Position numbers and translations under genes: made by a program
IMG/VR virus record: IMGVR_UViG_3300025141_016680
Coordinates: 34,045-98,044 of that record
Origin: a virus
Strand: one strand, 5' to 3'
Length of the DNA stretch: 64,000 nucleotides
In this document: piece by piece, positions 36,135 through 44,836 of the stretch
Position numbering within the stretch: the first letter of the stretch is position 1
How the letters are laid out: each line of letters opens with the position of its first letter
The notes under the pieces: model-generated
What the model was told of the DNA's origin: nothing
Databases searched by the model: none
What the model saw: the letters and a program-made list of their open reading frames with translations, nothing else

Positions 36135-36732
36135 AGGCAGGATCATATTTGCTAACGCTTTTAACTGTGATATGAACTGCGTTATTTTCCCGCTCAATTA
36201 AGGCTCTTAGCTTTACAGGAATGTTATCATTTTCTGACACGGCCTTCACCGCAGAGGCAATTTCATCAAGATTTGCACCGGAAACATCAAATGCTGTGCC
36301 ATCGCCGTGTCCAGCACGACCAATAAATCTATTGATTATAAGTCCCAGACCTTTTAGCTTCTTGTGTGCGACATCAAGATCATCGCTGGGCACATTCCTT
36401 TCTTTTGCATAATTCCTGATGATTCTATCCTGGTCCTCTTGTGTTCGAAGGCCTGACGTCAAACGTGATCCCGCAGGCAAATAAGGTTGCAACCACTTAA
36501 AAGCATTTTTTATCGCCGGAGTCAGCTTCACACCATCATTAATTCCGCTCTGATTGCGACTGACCTCTACTGCTACGCTTGTCGTCCTTGCTGGACTTCT
36601 AGCAGTTGTGGCTGCTTTCTCTCCCCGGCCTAAAGTAAATCCGGCGGCGCCCACCTTCTCCTGGAGTTCACTAGAGGTCTCATCAATAACCTCTTTAATA
36701 AGCAGCCTAATTTCCGCGGCAGAGAGAATCAT
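36127..36732 (-). CDS. M15-type peptidase-like protein (LAS fold), putative endolysin component
   Basis: 201 residues. C-terminal domain: RLTSGLRTQEDQDRII, AGHGDGTAFDVSG and NAVHITV give the H-D-H zinc set of M15/VanY-type peptidases (about H142, D149, H187), which cut peptidoglycan peptides. The first 20 residues MILSAAEIRLLIKEVIDETS are a version of the shared amphipathic motif, followed by a 45-residue linker rich in Ala and Arg. Suggests a virion-carried wall-degrading enzyme rather than a cytoplasmic endolysin. Stop/start overlap with the 881-residue protein upstream. Confidence 0.72.
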   Translation of the reverse strand: MILSAAEIRLLIKEVIDETSSELQEKVGAAGFTLGRGEKAATTARSPARTTSVAVEVSRNQSGINDGVKLTPAIKNAFKWLQPYLPAGSRLTSGLRTQEDQDRIIRNYAKERNVPSDDLDVAHKKLKGLGLIINRFIGRAGHGDGTAFDVSGANLDEIASAVKAVSENDNIPVKLRALIERENNAVHITVKSVSKYDPAST

Positions 36733-39377
36733 CAGCTGACCTCAAATTTGTCAGCGTTATCTTCAATCCATTTATGAATGGCATCCAGAGTAGCCTTTCC
36801 GTTCTCAGATGCAGTGATCTTTGTGTATAAGGGACCACGACCAAGTCTAAGGGAGACAATCTTATTATTCCAGCGCATACCGGGCCTCACTCTATACTCT
36901 TCTCCGTCATCTGACTGAATTCTGATTGCCTTGGCTCTTCTCACATCCTCACCCTGACCCCTTCTAAGATCTCTAATATTAAATTCAGGTCCCAGATCTC
37001 TTGAAGCTTTATAGACGTGTGTTCTTCCCTGATTTCTAACAACTGTCCTTGTTCGACCTGTTATAACATCCTCAGCAGCCTCACCAGTTTCGGGATCCTC
37101 AGCGGCAGGCTCAACATCATCAGGTACCCAGTCAGCACTAATCTTTTCAACTTCCTGCGGTTTATCATCCTGCGGCTTGTACTCCTCAAGAATCTTTATA
37201 AAATCTGAAACGTAAATATGTCTGTCTGTTCCGGGATACTTCATATCACGCTGCTGGTTGTAGAATCTTACCCACTCCCAGAATCCAGGGCCAACTCCCC
37301 TGGGTCTGTGATTTAGATCAACCCAAAGTTCTCTGATTCTTCTAGCAGATTCTGTGTCATCAGAGAGGTTAACATACTGTTCCCAGTCCCGAGCATACTT
37401 CTTCTGTGTGCCACCAGCAGCCGGTTCAGCAGTAGCCGCTCCAGCATCCTCAGAACCAGCTTCCTCTTCGGCCTTGGTAGCGGCAGCTTCCTCTTCCGGG
37501 GCTGCCTCGACAGTTTCCTCTTCGGCCTTGGCGGCAGCCGCTTCTTCGGCGGCATCGGCAACCTCTTCTTCATCATCTTTTGTTCCTGGCAAAGGTAGGC
37601 TATCAGGAATTTCGTCCGGTGACGTGAATCCGGCATCTTTAATCGTTGCCTCTTCCCTGATTATCTTAAAGATAGCATGACGAAGTGATGTCTCCTCGAT
37701 GCCCACCACATCCTTTCCCGCCTGCCAGGCGGCTTTGCCGGCGCCAACCACAGTTTCTGCAGCATCAGATGCAGCATCCGTCATGCTGACAGCTTGCATT
37801 CTAGCTAGTGCAGCATTCTTGTCGCCTGGGATTCTCTTTGCCTCTGCTTCAAATTTCTGAATTGCTGTGGTCTTGGAGCCGCCTGCCATTACAGATTCCA
37901 GCGCTGCCAGAACAGCCCGCTTAAGCGCCGCCGCAAAAATATCTTCTTTCTCCCTGCCTATGCCAGCAAGCTGCTTAACTGTCACCCCTGGCTGGAATTG
38001 CTCCGTGATATCACGAATAATTGCTTTTTGGCTTTCTGTATCAAGCATTCCCTTAAGAATGACTGCGGCCTCCTTGCCCATGGGACAGTTTCCCCATTCC
38101 TCCGAAAGGCTTCCCAGCCAGATTGTTCCGTGGTGAGTGGTGAGCCAGGCGACTCCTTTTCCGGCACGTTTGTAGGCACCAGCTCGTGTCATCTGACCTG
38201 GGCTTCCTCCTGGGATCTTCCAGACCTTAGGTCGACCCTTAGTTAGTAATTCAAGAAATTGTCCCGCTGCATCTTCGGCCTGAAACGGGGAGAGACGTTT
38301 AACGCGAGCGGAATGCATTCCTGTACGCTGAAGAAGAATATGGGCCAGGTCTGCCTCGGCCTTGTTTGGATCCTTCTGAAATACTTTGAGAAATTTTTCG
38401 ATATCTTTCTGATCAATACTCTTGAGCGCTCGTTGCGCTGATTTTGTTAATTGCTCACCTACCTGTCTCCCTGCCATCCGACCGGTTTTCTTCCCCACCA
38501 GCGCTACGCCAGCAATTGCAGCTGGTGTGCCTATCCCACCGGAGGCCACAGCTCCCCCGATCAAACCAACTACTGCCACAGCATCCATTGTGTTGAGGAC
38601 AATGTCTAACCAGGGCGTCGGTTCTGTTCTTTGCCCGCCGTAGATTCCCATCATCATCTTTGTCTTTGAAAGTCCCTCAAAATCATCCTTAATCAATTGA
38701 TAGATCGGTTTGGCAACACTGTCAATAAACTCACTAGCACCAGTGACACCGTCTAGTGCAGCTTCGATAGTAGTCGCCTTCGTCTGCAGGCCTTTGCTTA
38801 CGTCAATGATCTTGGCTATATCCTCCTGTGCCGCCCGAGAGCAGGTTTCCGCAGCAGCATGATCCTCACTATAGTCCCTATAGTATGACTTGACATCACT
38901 AGCAATTGTATATGTTGCGGCAACCTTCCATCGATCTAGAAGGTCAGAGTCTTTTATCTCTCCGGCACGATCGATAAACTCCTCCCAGTCCGACCTGCTC
39001 GTGCCGTATCCAAGAATCTTCAAGGACCCTGTTGTGTCTGTAAGGAGACCATTTATTGTCGGCAATTTTGATAGACCTCGAACCTGGGCAGGATTGCCAT
39101 CTTGATCAATTACTGGTCTGAGAACATTAGGTAGATAAAAAGCATTAAGCCACTGCTTAAACTGAATGAGAAAGGTCGAAAACTCGCCATCATCTCCGCC
39201 TTGCACATAGCCACCTGGAGAAGTCAGTAGATGTCTCTGCGCCATCATAATCACCTCTTTTCTCTTGTTGTCCCCTTCATCTGGAATCCAATTAAATCTC
39301 TCAGAAAGTATGACAAGCCTCTTTCTTTCGATTTCCTCACGAATAATCGCTCTTGCTTGTTTTTCGGATAATCTCAC
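36732..39377 (-). CDS. Large multi-domain virion-like protein with two targeting-like motifs
   Basis: 881 residues, no family recognised. It starts MRLSEKQARAIIREEIERKR, the shared motif. Residues 258-296 are a Gly/Ala-rich hydrophobic hairpin (VVGLIGGAVASGGIGTPAAIAGVALV). A second motif copy, TSLRHAIFKIIREEA, is at 563-577, followed by an acidic Ala/Glu linker (about 600-655) and a C-terminal domain ending with a KOW-like YRVRPGMRWNNKIV stretch. The layout suggests two cargo units joined, or an ejected internal protein with a membrane-active hairpin. First gene of a minus run that ends with the M15 peptidase. Confidence 0.65.
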   Translation of the reverse strand: MRLSEKQARAIIREEIERKRLVILSERFNWIPDEGDNKRKEVIMMAQRHLLTSPGGYVQGGDDGEFSTFLIQFKQWLNAFYLPNVLRPVIDQDGNPAQVRGLSKLPTINGLLTDTTGSLKILGYGTSRSDWEEFIDRAGEIKDSDLLDRWKVAATYTIASDVKSYYRDYSEDHAAAETCSRAAQEDIAKIIDVSKGLQTKATTIEAALDGVTGASEFIDSVAKPIYQLIKDDFEGLSKTKMMMGIYGGQRTEPTPWLDIVLNTMDAVAVVGLIGGAVASGGIGTPAAIAGVALVGKKTGRMAGRQVGEQLTKSAQRALKSIDQKDIEKFLKVFQKDPNKAEADLAHILLQRTGMHSARVKRLSPFQAEDAAGQFLELLTKGRPKVWKIPGGSPGQMTRAGAYKRAGKGVAWLTTHHGTIWLGSLSEEWGNCPMGKEAAVILKGMLDTESQKAIIRDITEQFQPGVTVKQLAGIGREKEDIFAAALKRAVLAALESVMAGGSKTTAIQKFEAEAKRIPGDKNAALARMQAVSMTDAASDAAETVVGAGKAAWQAGKDVVGIEETSLRHAIFKIIREEATIKDAGFTSPDEIPDSLPLPGTKDDEEEVADAAEEAAAAKAEEETVEAAPEEEAAATKAEEEAGSEDAGAATAEPAAGGTQKKYARDWEQYVNLSDDTESARRIRELWVDLNHRPRGVGPGFWEWVRFYNQQRDMKYPGTDRHIYVSDFIKILEEYKPQDDKPQEVEKISADWVPDDVEPAAEDPETGEAAEDVITGRTRTVVRNQGRTHVYKASRDLGPEFNIRDLRRGQGEDVRRAKAIRIQSDDGEEYRVRPGMRWNNKIVSLRLGRGPLYTKITASENGKATLDAIHKWIEDNADKFEVS

Positions 39378-39461
39378 AGCAAACCCCGTGCACTTTTCAA
39401 TAAATATGATGAAAAAGACGTATTATTAATAGATGTGCATAGTTGAAAACTATCATATTTC

Positions 39462-39490
39462 GTGCAAAAAGTGTTAGTGTATTTTAAAAT
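39462..39490 (+). promoter_or_regulatory. GTGCAA-17-TAAAAT promoter
   Basis: GTGCAA, 17 bp, TAAAAT on the plus strand, 17 bp before the ATG at 39508. It matches the promoter type repeated in the right part of the window and is the only plus-strand copy found. Confidence 0.6.
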
Positions 39491-39507
39491 AAGAGCATGG
39501 AGGTAAA

Positions 39508-40041
39508 ATGGTACTATTCGCAACGATTCTAGCGACCTTTTCTATTGCCCAGGCCAATCACGATCGATTCTTTGAAGATGTGACTTTTCAGACGGTGTCT
39601 CAATTCACGGATAGCAACGGAATCAAGGTAACGTATAAGGGTCCCAGTGAAAAGGACTTCAGTGAATTTAAGAGCGTATTTTTGGAAACAGCGCTTAGGT
39701 ACAGAAGTTTTGCCGACACGGGTGAAGCGGTCTGTAAGAATATTATTCTAACTGTCTATGACATCCCGTATGAGATGCTAAATGACAAAAAGAGAACCGC
39801 ATTTGTTGACTGGGAGGGGAGAAATAGAGTCTATGGATTTTATGATAAGGTGGACGCGGGGCCAGGAGAGGTCGGAATGTTTCTAAGCTACTCAGATGAC
39901 ATCAAGGACTTTCAGCGTCAGTATATCATGGCACATGAAAGCGCTCACTACTGGCAAGATATTCTGTGTCAGGAACGACCTGTAAGTGAAATTGAAGCAG
40001 AAGCCACTGCTTACGGCAAGTATTTTATCAGTCTTCACTAG
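39508..40041 (+). CDS. Secreted zinc-metallopeptidase-like protein (HESAH)
   Basis: 177 residues, strong site GGAGGTAAA before ATG. The N-terminus MVLFATILATFSIAQA looks like a short signal peptide cleaved near residue 16. HExxH is HESAH at 143-147 in YIMAHESAHYWQD, and EIEAEATAYG 15 residues later offers the third ligand (gluzincin layout). Two cysteines (C76, C154) fit an exported protein. Substrate unknown; lysis or entry is possible. Confidence 0.72.
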   Translation: MVLFATILATFSIAQANHDRFFEDVTFQTVSQFTDSNGIKVTYKGPSEKDFSEFKSVFLETALRYRSFADTGEAVCKNIILTVYDIPYEMLNDKKRTAFVDWEGRNRVYGFYDKVDAGPGEVGMFLSYSDDIKDFQRQYIMAHESAHYWQDILCQERPVSEIEAEATAYGKYFISLH

Positions 40042-40261
40042 TCTCTTTCTGGGGGGTAAAAGCCCGACTAACTTTAACAAGAGAGTCACTAGTGTCGGCA
40101 TCGTAGTGAGGAATCTCTAGCTTGCCAAGCTGGAATTTTTCAGCCCGTGTCTGGATGGGGTGTGAAGCACCATACCCTTTGAATCCTCTCACCTGCACCT
40201 TTCCCAAGTCCTCAACAATGAGGCGGATGTACTCTCTCAATTCTTTCGCATTGACTCTCAC
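40028..40261 (-). CDS. Small protein with shared targeting-like N-terminus
   Basis: 77 residues. MRVNAKELREYIRLIVEDLG is the shared motif; the remainder (VRGFKGYGASHPIQTRAEKFQLGKLEIPHYDADTS) is unrecognised and has little predicted helix. Overlaps the convergent metallopeptidase gene by 14 nt and the next gene upstream by an ATGA. Confidence 0.6.
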   Translation of the reverse strand: MRVNAKELREYIRLIVEDLGKVQVRGFKGYGASHPIQTRAEKFQLGKLEIPHYDADTSDSLVKVSRAFTPQKETSED

Positions 40262-40575
40262 AGGATTTCCAAGATTCCCATTGCGATAATTGTGACAGTC
40301 TGCACCACAGCCCAGGTGGTGATTGCAGCCGTTTTAAACGTATTCAGTTTTTGAACATCGGCTGATAGCTCTTTTAACTGTGGTGGGCTAAGAACATCAT
40401 CAATTCTTAACCTCCAGGCTTTTAGATCTTCGACGTCATCTCGAACTCCAATGACATTAGCGAGCTCGGTCTTTATCTCTTCATTGACATTTCGGAGACT
40501 CTCATAGTTTTCGTTTAGTCTCTCTAGCTCCTTGAGAACATGTCGTGACCATTCATTCCAGCCATTAGTTTCCAT
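40258..40575 (-). CDS. Coiled-coil protein with C-terminal membrane helix
   Basis: 105 residues from METNGWNEWSRHVLKELERLN (ATG at 40575, with GAGG 7 bp upstream); a longer frame starts at 40611. A coiled coil (LERLNENYESLRNVNEEIKTELANV) is followed near the end by a membrane helix TAAITTWAVVQTVTIIAMGILEIL. The layout resembles small phage membrane proteins such as spanin- or holin-associated ones and DUF1515/GemA-neighbour types, without specific match. Confidence 0.6.
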   Translation of the reverse strand: METNGWNEWSRHVLKELERLNENYESLRNVNEEIKTELANVIGVRDDVEDLKAWRLRIDDVLSPPQLKELSADVQKLNTFKTAAITTWAVVQTVTIIAMGILEIL

Positions 40576-40804
40576 CACTAGCCTCGGCAGATTCATCTTT
40601 ATCATTTTCACATAATTCTGAAACTATGCGATTGATCTTTTTTCGTGTCGCATCACAGCCTATGCTATTGACCTTGCTAAGTGATTTTTTTAGATCACCT
40701 GAAATCCAGTCAAGACTAAAGCTCTTGGGTGGTTCATTACAGGTGATAAGCTTCTCTGTTAAACTCTTCAAATAATCTAAACCCTTTCTTGACATCTTTG
40801 ACAT
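40565..40804 (-). CDS. Hypothetical protein
   Basis: 79 residues, helical, K/S-rich (MSRKGLDYLKSLTEKLITC, ISGDLKKSLSKVNSIGCDATRKKINRIVSEL), acidic tail. No family seen. Overlaps the coiled-coil membrane gene downstream by 11 nt. Confidence 0.5.
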   Translation of the reverse strand: MSKMSRKGLDYLKSLTEKLITCNEPPKSFSLDWISGDLKKSLSKVNSIGCDATRKKINRIVSELCENDKDESAEASDGN

Positions 40805-40861
40805 CTTCCAAACCCCCGGACGTGTAAACGCTGACTTATAAACGCTAAATTAATTTACTAA

Positions 40862-41116
40862 CTAAACTGACTGACCCTGATCGGACTGACGTAACTTCGT
40901 AACATGAGAGATTAATTTCTCTATGATGCCAGAAACAGGCTCTACCATGCTTGCTAGCTGCTGCTGGATTGCAACTATGTCCTCCTCAATATTCTTGTAG
41001 ACATTTTCACGCTGGCCCTGCTGTTCTGCAGGAATCTCAATCACATTATCTTGCTCTGCAAGATGAATGATCTCCTCACGAATAAGCTGTCTAAGTGTGA
41101 TGCTACTGACTTTCAC
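40862..41116 (-). CDS. Small protein with shared targeting-like N-terminus
   Basis: 84 residues. MKVSSITLRQLIREEIIHLA is an excellent copy of the shared motif (L-R-Q-L-I-R-E-E-I). The rest is a helical domain VYKNIEEDIVAIQQQLASMVEPVSGIIEKLISHVTKL. Ending LAEQD after the motif is shared with the protein at 46139-46330, and could be a processing site. Confidence 0.6.
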   Translation of the reverse strand: MKVSSITLRQLIREEIIHLAEQDNVIEIPAEQQGQRENVYKNIEEDIVAIQQQLASMVEPVSGIIEKLISHVTKLRQSDQGQSV

Positions 41117-41199
41117 GCAATCCTCGCTCTCATGAATTTAATTATTTCTGCTACAACCAAATAATTAATTGTTGAATAAATCGTGCAGGGGACTATACT

Positions 41200-42291
41200 G
41201 TGAAAATATCTAAAGAAGAATTAAAAAATCTCGTCCAAGAAGAGATCCAGAAGATCATTAGCGAGAATCTTCTCAATGAGGCCAAGGATGTTAGCGACCA
41301 GGAATACATGGAATTGACGATGGCCAGCACAGAGGGTGACAACGAAGAATTTTTAAGATTGTGGGGAATATATGGTGACCCTAATGAGTATGTCCAAGAT
41401 GAAAGGATGAAGTACATGCTCAATCAGGGGATCGAGGCCAAGCTCCTTGACTCGGAAGGAAGACCTACTGCTCTGGGGGCGGGAGCGGATCCCCTTGCTG
41501 TCAGAGGTCTAGGCGCAGAGAAAAAGTCCTCCCGAACCATTCGAAAAGCAACATACACAATTGAAGATCTCAGGTCTGGAAAGGCTGTGGCAAGAATGGG
41601 TGATCGAGGCGGCATTGTAAAAACACTACAGAACATGTTGCTAACAGTTGGTGAAAAATTGCCCAAATATGGTACTGATAGTGACTTTGGGGGTGAAACT
41701 AAGGCAGCAGTTATATCATACCAGAAAAAAAATAACCTAAGTCCTGATGGTGTAATCGGAAAAAACACTTTTGCCAAGCTCTTTAGTGAGATAGGTGCTA
41801 TGCCTGACATTGACGACGGCACCGATAAGCTGACAGCCGGAGAGGTGCCGGGAGAAAAAGGCTCCAGAGCACTACCTGGTCCTGAATCTCTCTTTAATAA
41901 AGCCACATTTGTTCCGATTCTAAAGAGGGTCATCACCGCCGACATAGCTGATGAACAAGTGGCCTCGATTCATGCCGAGCTATTGTACAACGTTCTGGTG
42001 GGATCAGATCCGGCCGACGAAGCTGCCTTCACTTTCTGGAATGAAATCGACGTCGGTGAACGAGATAGATACCTAAATACTGCTGTGTTGATGGCAAAAA
42101 TGCCCGCTGAGTTTCCGAATCCTGAAGATGTCACTGATATTGTGAGGGGTAACCAAAGCTGGGAAGACGAGTTCCTGGAAGACCAGGCAACCTGGGAAGC
42201 ACCGAAAGAATCACTCGAAGAATCCTCCTCTCAGGATGGAAGCATTCTGAATGAGCGCTGGCAGAGACTTGCCGGAATAGATGTGCTGTAG
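41200..42291 (+). CDS. Peptidoglycan-binding-domain protein with shared N-terminal motif
   Basis: 363 residues from a GTG start. MKISKEELKNLVQEEIQKII is the shared motif. Residues about 140-205 form a PG_binding_1 domain: MGDRGGIVKTLQNMLLTVG, FGGETKAAVISYQKKNNLSPDGVIGKNTFAKLF. No catalytic wall-hydrolase domain was recognised; the C-terminal 130 residues are acidic and unassigned. Likely a virion protein that meets the cell wall. Followed by the HERIH gene after 8 bp, same operon. Confidence 0.8.
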   Translation: MKISKEELKNLVQEEIQKIISENLLNEAKDVSDQEYMELTMASTEGDNEEFLRLWGIYGDPNEYVQDERMKYMLNQGIEAKLLDSEGRPTALGAGADPLAVRGLGAEKKSSRTIRKATYTIEDLRSGKAVARMGDRGGIVKTLQNMLLTVGEKLPKYGTDSDFGGETKAAVISYQKKNNLSPDGVIGKNTFAKLFSEIGAMPDIDDGTDKLTAGEVPGEKGSRALPGPESLFNKATFVPILKRVITADIADEQVASIHAELLYNVLVGSDPADEAAFTFWNEIDVGERDRYLNTAVLMAKMPAEFPNPEDVTDIVRGNQSWEDEFLEDQATWEAPKESLEESSSQDGSILNERWQRLAGIDVL

Positions 42292-42299
42292 TCGGGGAT

Positions 42300-42641
42300 G
42301 TGAAACCGATAATTGTCAGAAATAGTCTTATTCCAAGGCTAATGAGTGTTTTCATTCGGGTCCACGCAATCACCCTCTGGCCCTTTATCTTTATTAGGGA
42401 TGAGGGAAGCAATACGACTCTTAATCATGAGAGAATCCACATAAGACAGCAGGCCGAATTGTGGATCATTGGATTCTACATCTTATACATCCTGGACTGG
42501 TTCAAGGGTCTAAGAATTTATGATGACGCCGGTGCTGCTTATGCGTTTATTAGATTCGAGCAGGAGGCACATGAAAATCAGAATGATGCTTACTACTGGC
42601 TCACTCGAAAAAAATTTGCCTGGAAGGACTACATCGTATAA
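42300..42641 (+). CDS. Small membrane-associated zinc-metallopeptidase-like protein (HERIH)
   Basis: 113 residues. TTLNHERIHIRQQAELW has HExxH at 43-47, right before a membrane-like helix LWIIGFYILYILDWF; RFEQEAHENQ about 40 residues on may give the third ligand. The arrangement (HExxHxxQ-x-E then helix, E/A-x-x-x-x-A) resembles minimal phage/plasmid HExxH proteins of unknown function. Same operon as the peptidoglycan-binding protein. Confidence 0.65.
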   Translation: MKPIIVRNSLIPRLMSVFIRVHAITLWPFIFIRDEGSNTTLNHERIHIRQQAELWIIGFYILYILDWFKGLRIYDDAGAAYAFIRFEQEAHENQNDAYYWLTRKKFAWKDYIV

Positions 42642-42871
42642 TTGAGACTCATGATTCCGCTAATGATCATGAGAAGCGCAGCACTAACAATTATAGAGAG
42701 GCATAGGATTCCTGTGAGGAGCGAGCCCTTGTTTAAGCCTTTCCACTCTGCCCACTCACTTATGCTCTTTCGGATCGGGATGTGAGGCAGCTCCTCTGGC
42801 TCACTCTCAATTCTAATTTCCGGAGGAGTTCGTATCAGCTTAAGATAGTCTGGTCTTTCACTATCACTCAT
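42629..42871 (-). CDS. Single-pass membrane protein
   Basis: 80 residues; proline- and glutamate-rich cytoplasmic part (PPEIRIESEPEELPHIP) and one C-terminal helix LLTGILCLSIIVSAALLMIISGIM. No family recognised. Overlaps the hydroxylase-like gene by an ATGA, so the two are coupled and may work together at the membrane. Confidence 0.6.
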   Translation of the reverse strand: MSDSERPDYLKLIRTPPEIRIESEPEELPHIPIRKSISEWAEWKGLNKGSLLTGILCLSIIVSAALLMIISGIMSLNYTM

Positions 42872-43347
42872 TTTCTCTCCGTGGGTGTGTAGACAATTCG
42901 AGTCCCCATGACCCTATCGATGACATCAGACCTAACACCCCAGTTGGCATGTTGATTCTTTCCCATGTGATGGTCATAGTGCCATGGAACATGGATCTTC
43001 GCCCACTCCGGATTCAGGTGAGCTCTCTTGTGAACCTTGTGGTAGTGAAAAGAAGAAACCATATTTGTCAGAACGAACCAGGGAGCGATAGCGATAAGGG
43101 GAAGATGAGCGATGTTAAGAAGGAAAAGTGCCACAAGTTCCTTTCCACCTGCATCCCATCTAAATTTTTCGTAGATAGAATCATAAAATTCATTTTTACG
43201 TGAGTTTCGGTGGTGCTCCTGAAAGTGAAAAGAGAGAACGTGATTATTGGAGGTGCCAAATTTGTGTAAGATGTGTTTGTGGAGCACCCACTCCATAATG
43301 TGGCCGTATGCCCACGCTACGAGGATCTGACAGCCGATCCAGAACAC
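42868..43347 (-). CDS. Fatty-acid-hydroxylase/sterol-desaturase-like membrane enzyme
   Basis: 159 residues. Histidine clusters in the order of the di-iron hydroxylase superfamily: HKHILH (23-28), HFQEHH (41-46), FHYHKVHKRAH (about 99-109) and HYDHH (about 123-127), with hydrophobic segments between (ELVALFLLNIAHLPLIAIAPWFVL). The enzymes hydroxylate or desaturate lipid chains or carotenoids with O2. Shorter than most cellular members (about 200-250). A lipid-modifying enzyme is unusual for a phage. Confidence 0.8.
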   Translation of the reverse strand: MFWIGCQILVAWAYGHIMEWVLHKHILHKFGTSNNHVLSFHFQEHHRNSRKNEFYDSIYEKFRWDAGGKELVALFLLNIAHLPLIAIAPWFVLTNMVSSFHYHKVHKRAHLNPEWAKIHVPWHYDHHMGKNQHANWGVRSDVIDRVMGTRIVYTPTERK

Positions 43348-43394
43348 CTACACTAAACCTCTCTTCTAATAATACCTATCTGACAGTGAAGTTT

Positions 43395-43904
43395 TTAGGA
43401 GGAGAGAACAGGAGTGCCTATCAGAGTGGCAACCTCAACTGAAACATCAGCGATCTCGCGGTGGATGGGACGAAGCTCATCGGTTATGCCAAGAGTGGGG
43501 TCCAGACGAAACGACTCCAGGGTTCTTTGAACGGCACCCTTCTTGTCGAGATCGAACTTGGACTTACTTGCGATATCCAGCATCTTTTGAAAATTTTTGC
43601 CTTTTAACATCTGCCACTTGGCACCCCGATCAGGAAGTCCAAGAACACCTGACTTAAGTTCCATCATTCCACGCTTCACAGCGTCGGAAAGAAGCTTAAG
43701 AGCCTTATCATAGTCAATTCCATCTTCGTCGGGCTCTTTACCAACTGCGCGAAGAGAAGCAGCAGCAGAGGAGAGATCTGTAGCGACATCATCTAGATCG
43801 ACATCTCCGTCTCCATCCGAGTCGGCAGCCTCTTGAAATATTAGGCCGCCTATCTCGTTGAGAATTAGATCACGGAGAGAAAATTTATCCAACGAATTGG
43901 CCAT
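43395..43904 (-). CDS. Putative virion protein with Ca-binding-like loop
   Basis: 169 residues. The N-terminus MANSLDKFSLRDLILNEIGG is a variant of the shared motif, closely followed by ADSDGDGDVDLDD, a dockerin/EF-hand-type Ca loop (D-x-D-G-D-x-D). The remainder is helical (ASLRAVGKEPDEDGIDYDKALKLL) and ends in VEVATLIGTPVLSS. No family recognised. Confidence 0.6.
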   Translation of the reverse strand: MANSLDKFSLRDLILNEIGGLIFQEAADSDGDGDVDLDDVATDLSSAAASLRAVGKEPDEDGIDYDKALKLLSDAVKRGMMELKSGVLGLPDRGAKWQMLKGKNFQKMLDIASKSKFDLDKKGAVQRTLESFRLDPTLGITDELRPIHREIADVSVEVATLIGTPVLSS

Positions 43905-43910
43905 CTAGCT

Positions 43911-44504
43911 CTATCCTTTGCTAAATTTCTTTATCTTAGGTTCTCGGACCTCATGGTGATGATGCTTTTCGGTTAGAATGGAAAGAGAGCTAGCAGGAAT
44001 GTTTTCGACGAGTGCATCTCCAAACTTAACATCGTACCAGTCAACATCACCGTTCTCTGTTAAGGAGTGCCAGACAGCATTTCCGATTTGATTTGTCTCA
44101 CCCTTGACACCGAATTCATTTTGCTCCTTGAGAGTCTTAAAGGCGACGTGATTAGCACAGGCGTGACCGAGAAGCTTCTTCTGGTCGGCGTTCAGCTTTG
44201 CCTTCACCATACCACTTCCGTGAGGAGCGGCCTTGTCACCTTTCGCGATATTTGCTATTTCCTCCTTGATCATCTCTCTAATGTCAGACATGCTCACGTG
44301 GGCTGTCTCACAGACACCGTGATCATAGGCTTTGACATAGTCCACCTGGTGAACAAGGTTGTCACCCCCGTCAAAAACGTCCTCTCGGGTTTCGATGTCA
44401 CTAACAGACTTACCGCCGAGTGTAGGATCCTTGAAACGATCCTCAGACTTCTTGGCCTCTTCGAGAATCATATCTTTAAGCTCTTCAATTGAAATTTTAG
44501 CCAT
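43911..44504 (-). CDS. Putative virion protein with two targeting-like motifs
   Basis: 197 residues from MAKISIEELKDMILEEAKKS (ATG at 44504); a longer frame starts at 44537. A second copy, SMSDIREMIKEEIANIAKGD, begins near residue 71. After it comes a unit with NADQKKLLGHACANHVAFKTL and a His-rich end (LTEKHHHHEVREPKIKKF). Like the 36732-39377 and 62374-63231 proteins, it looks like cargo units joined head to tail. Confidence 0.6.
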   Translation of the reverse strand: MAKISIEELKDMILEEAKKSEDRFKDPTLGGKSVSDIETREDVFDGGDNLVHQVDYVKAYDHGVCETAHVSMSDIREMIKEEIANIAKGDKAAPHGSGMVKAKLNADQKKLLGHACANHVAFKTLKEQNEFGVKGETNQIGNAVWHSLTENGDVDWYDVKFGDALVENIPASSLSILTEKHHHHEVREPKIKKFSKG

Positions 44505-44541
44505 TTTTTGCTCCAATACGTTAGATAAATATCCCACTCAC

Positions 44542-44766
44542 CTACAAATTGTAGGGATCATTTATAAGCATGAGCCACTCGTGGTCCACAGCAATCTCAA
44601 TCTTTCCTCTAAAGTAAATGTCGTAGACAATTCGCGGCTTTTTGTGAAATGTCGCATCTTTTGGATAACCTTCATACTGTCGAAGGATAAGACCAGGAGG
44701 AACACACTCAACAGGCTCCATTGAGTCATGCTTTCGGACACAGACTAGGGACCCAGTTAAGAACAC
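44542..44766 (-). CDS. Hypothetical SH3-like small protein
   Basis: 74 residues: FLTGSLVCVRKHDSMEPVECVPPGLILRQYEG..RIVYDIYFRGKIEIAVDHEWLMLI, a five-stranded beta pattern with a hydrophobic G-S-L-V start, similar in length and layout to the 'MKVGDLV' proteins further right. Function unknown. Confidence 0.5.
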   Translation of the reverse strand: MFLTGSLVCVRKHDSMEPVECVPPGLILRQYEGYPKDATFHKKPRIVYDIYFRGKIEIAVDHEWLMLINDPYNL

Positions 44767-44785
44767 TCATTTAAGTATCGATTCA

Positions 44786-44810
44786 TTTTAAAAATCTACG
44801 ATTTTTAAAA
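44786..44810. repeat. AT-rich perfect inverted repeat
   Basis: TTTTAAAAATC-TAC-GATTTTTAAAA, an 11-bp perfect stem in the gap between 44766 and 44837. Could be a bidirectional terminator or an operator. Confidence 0.45.
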
Positions 44811-44836
44811 ATTCTCTCACTTACGAATAGTGTCCT

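Noticed and set aside
37354-37680. Plus-strand 108-residue Ala/Ser-rich ORF
   Set aside because: Opposite strand of the Ala/Glu linker codons of the 881-residue protein.
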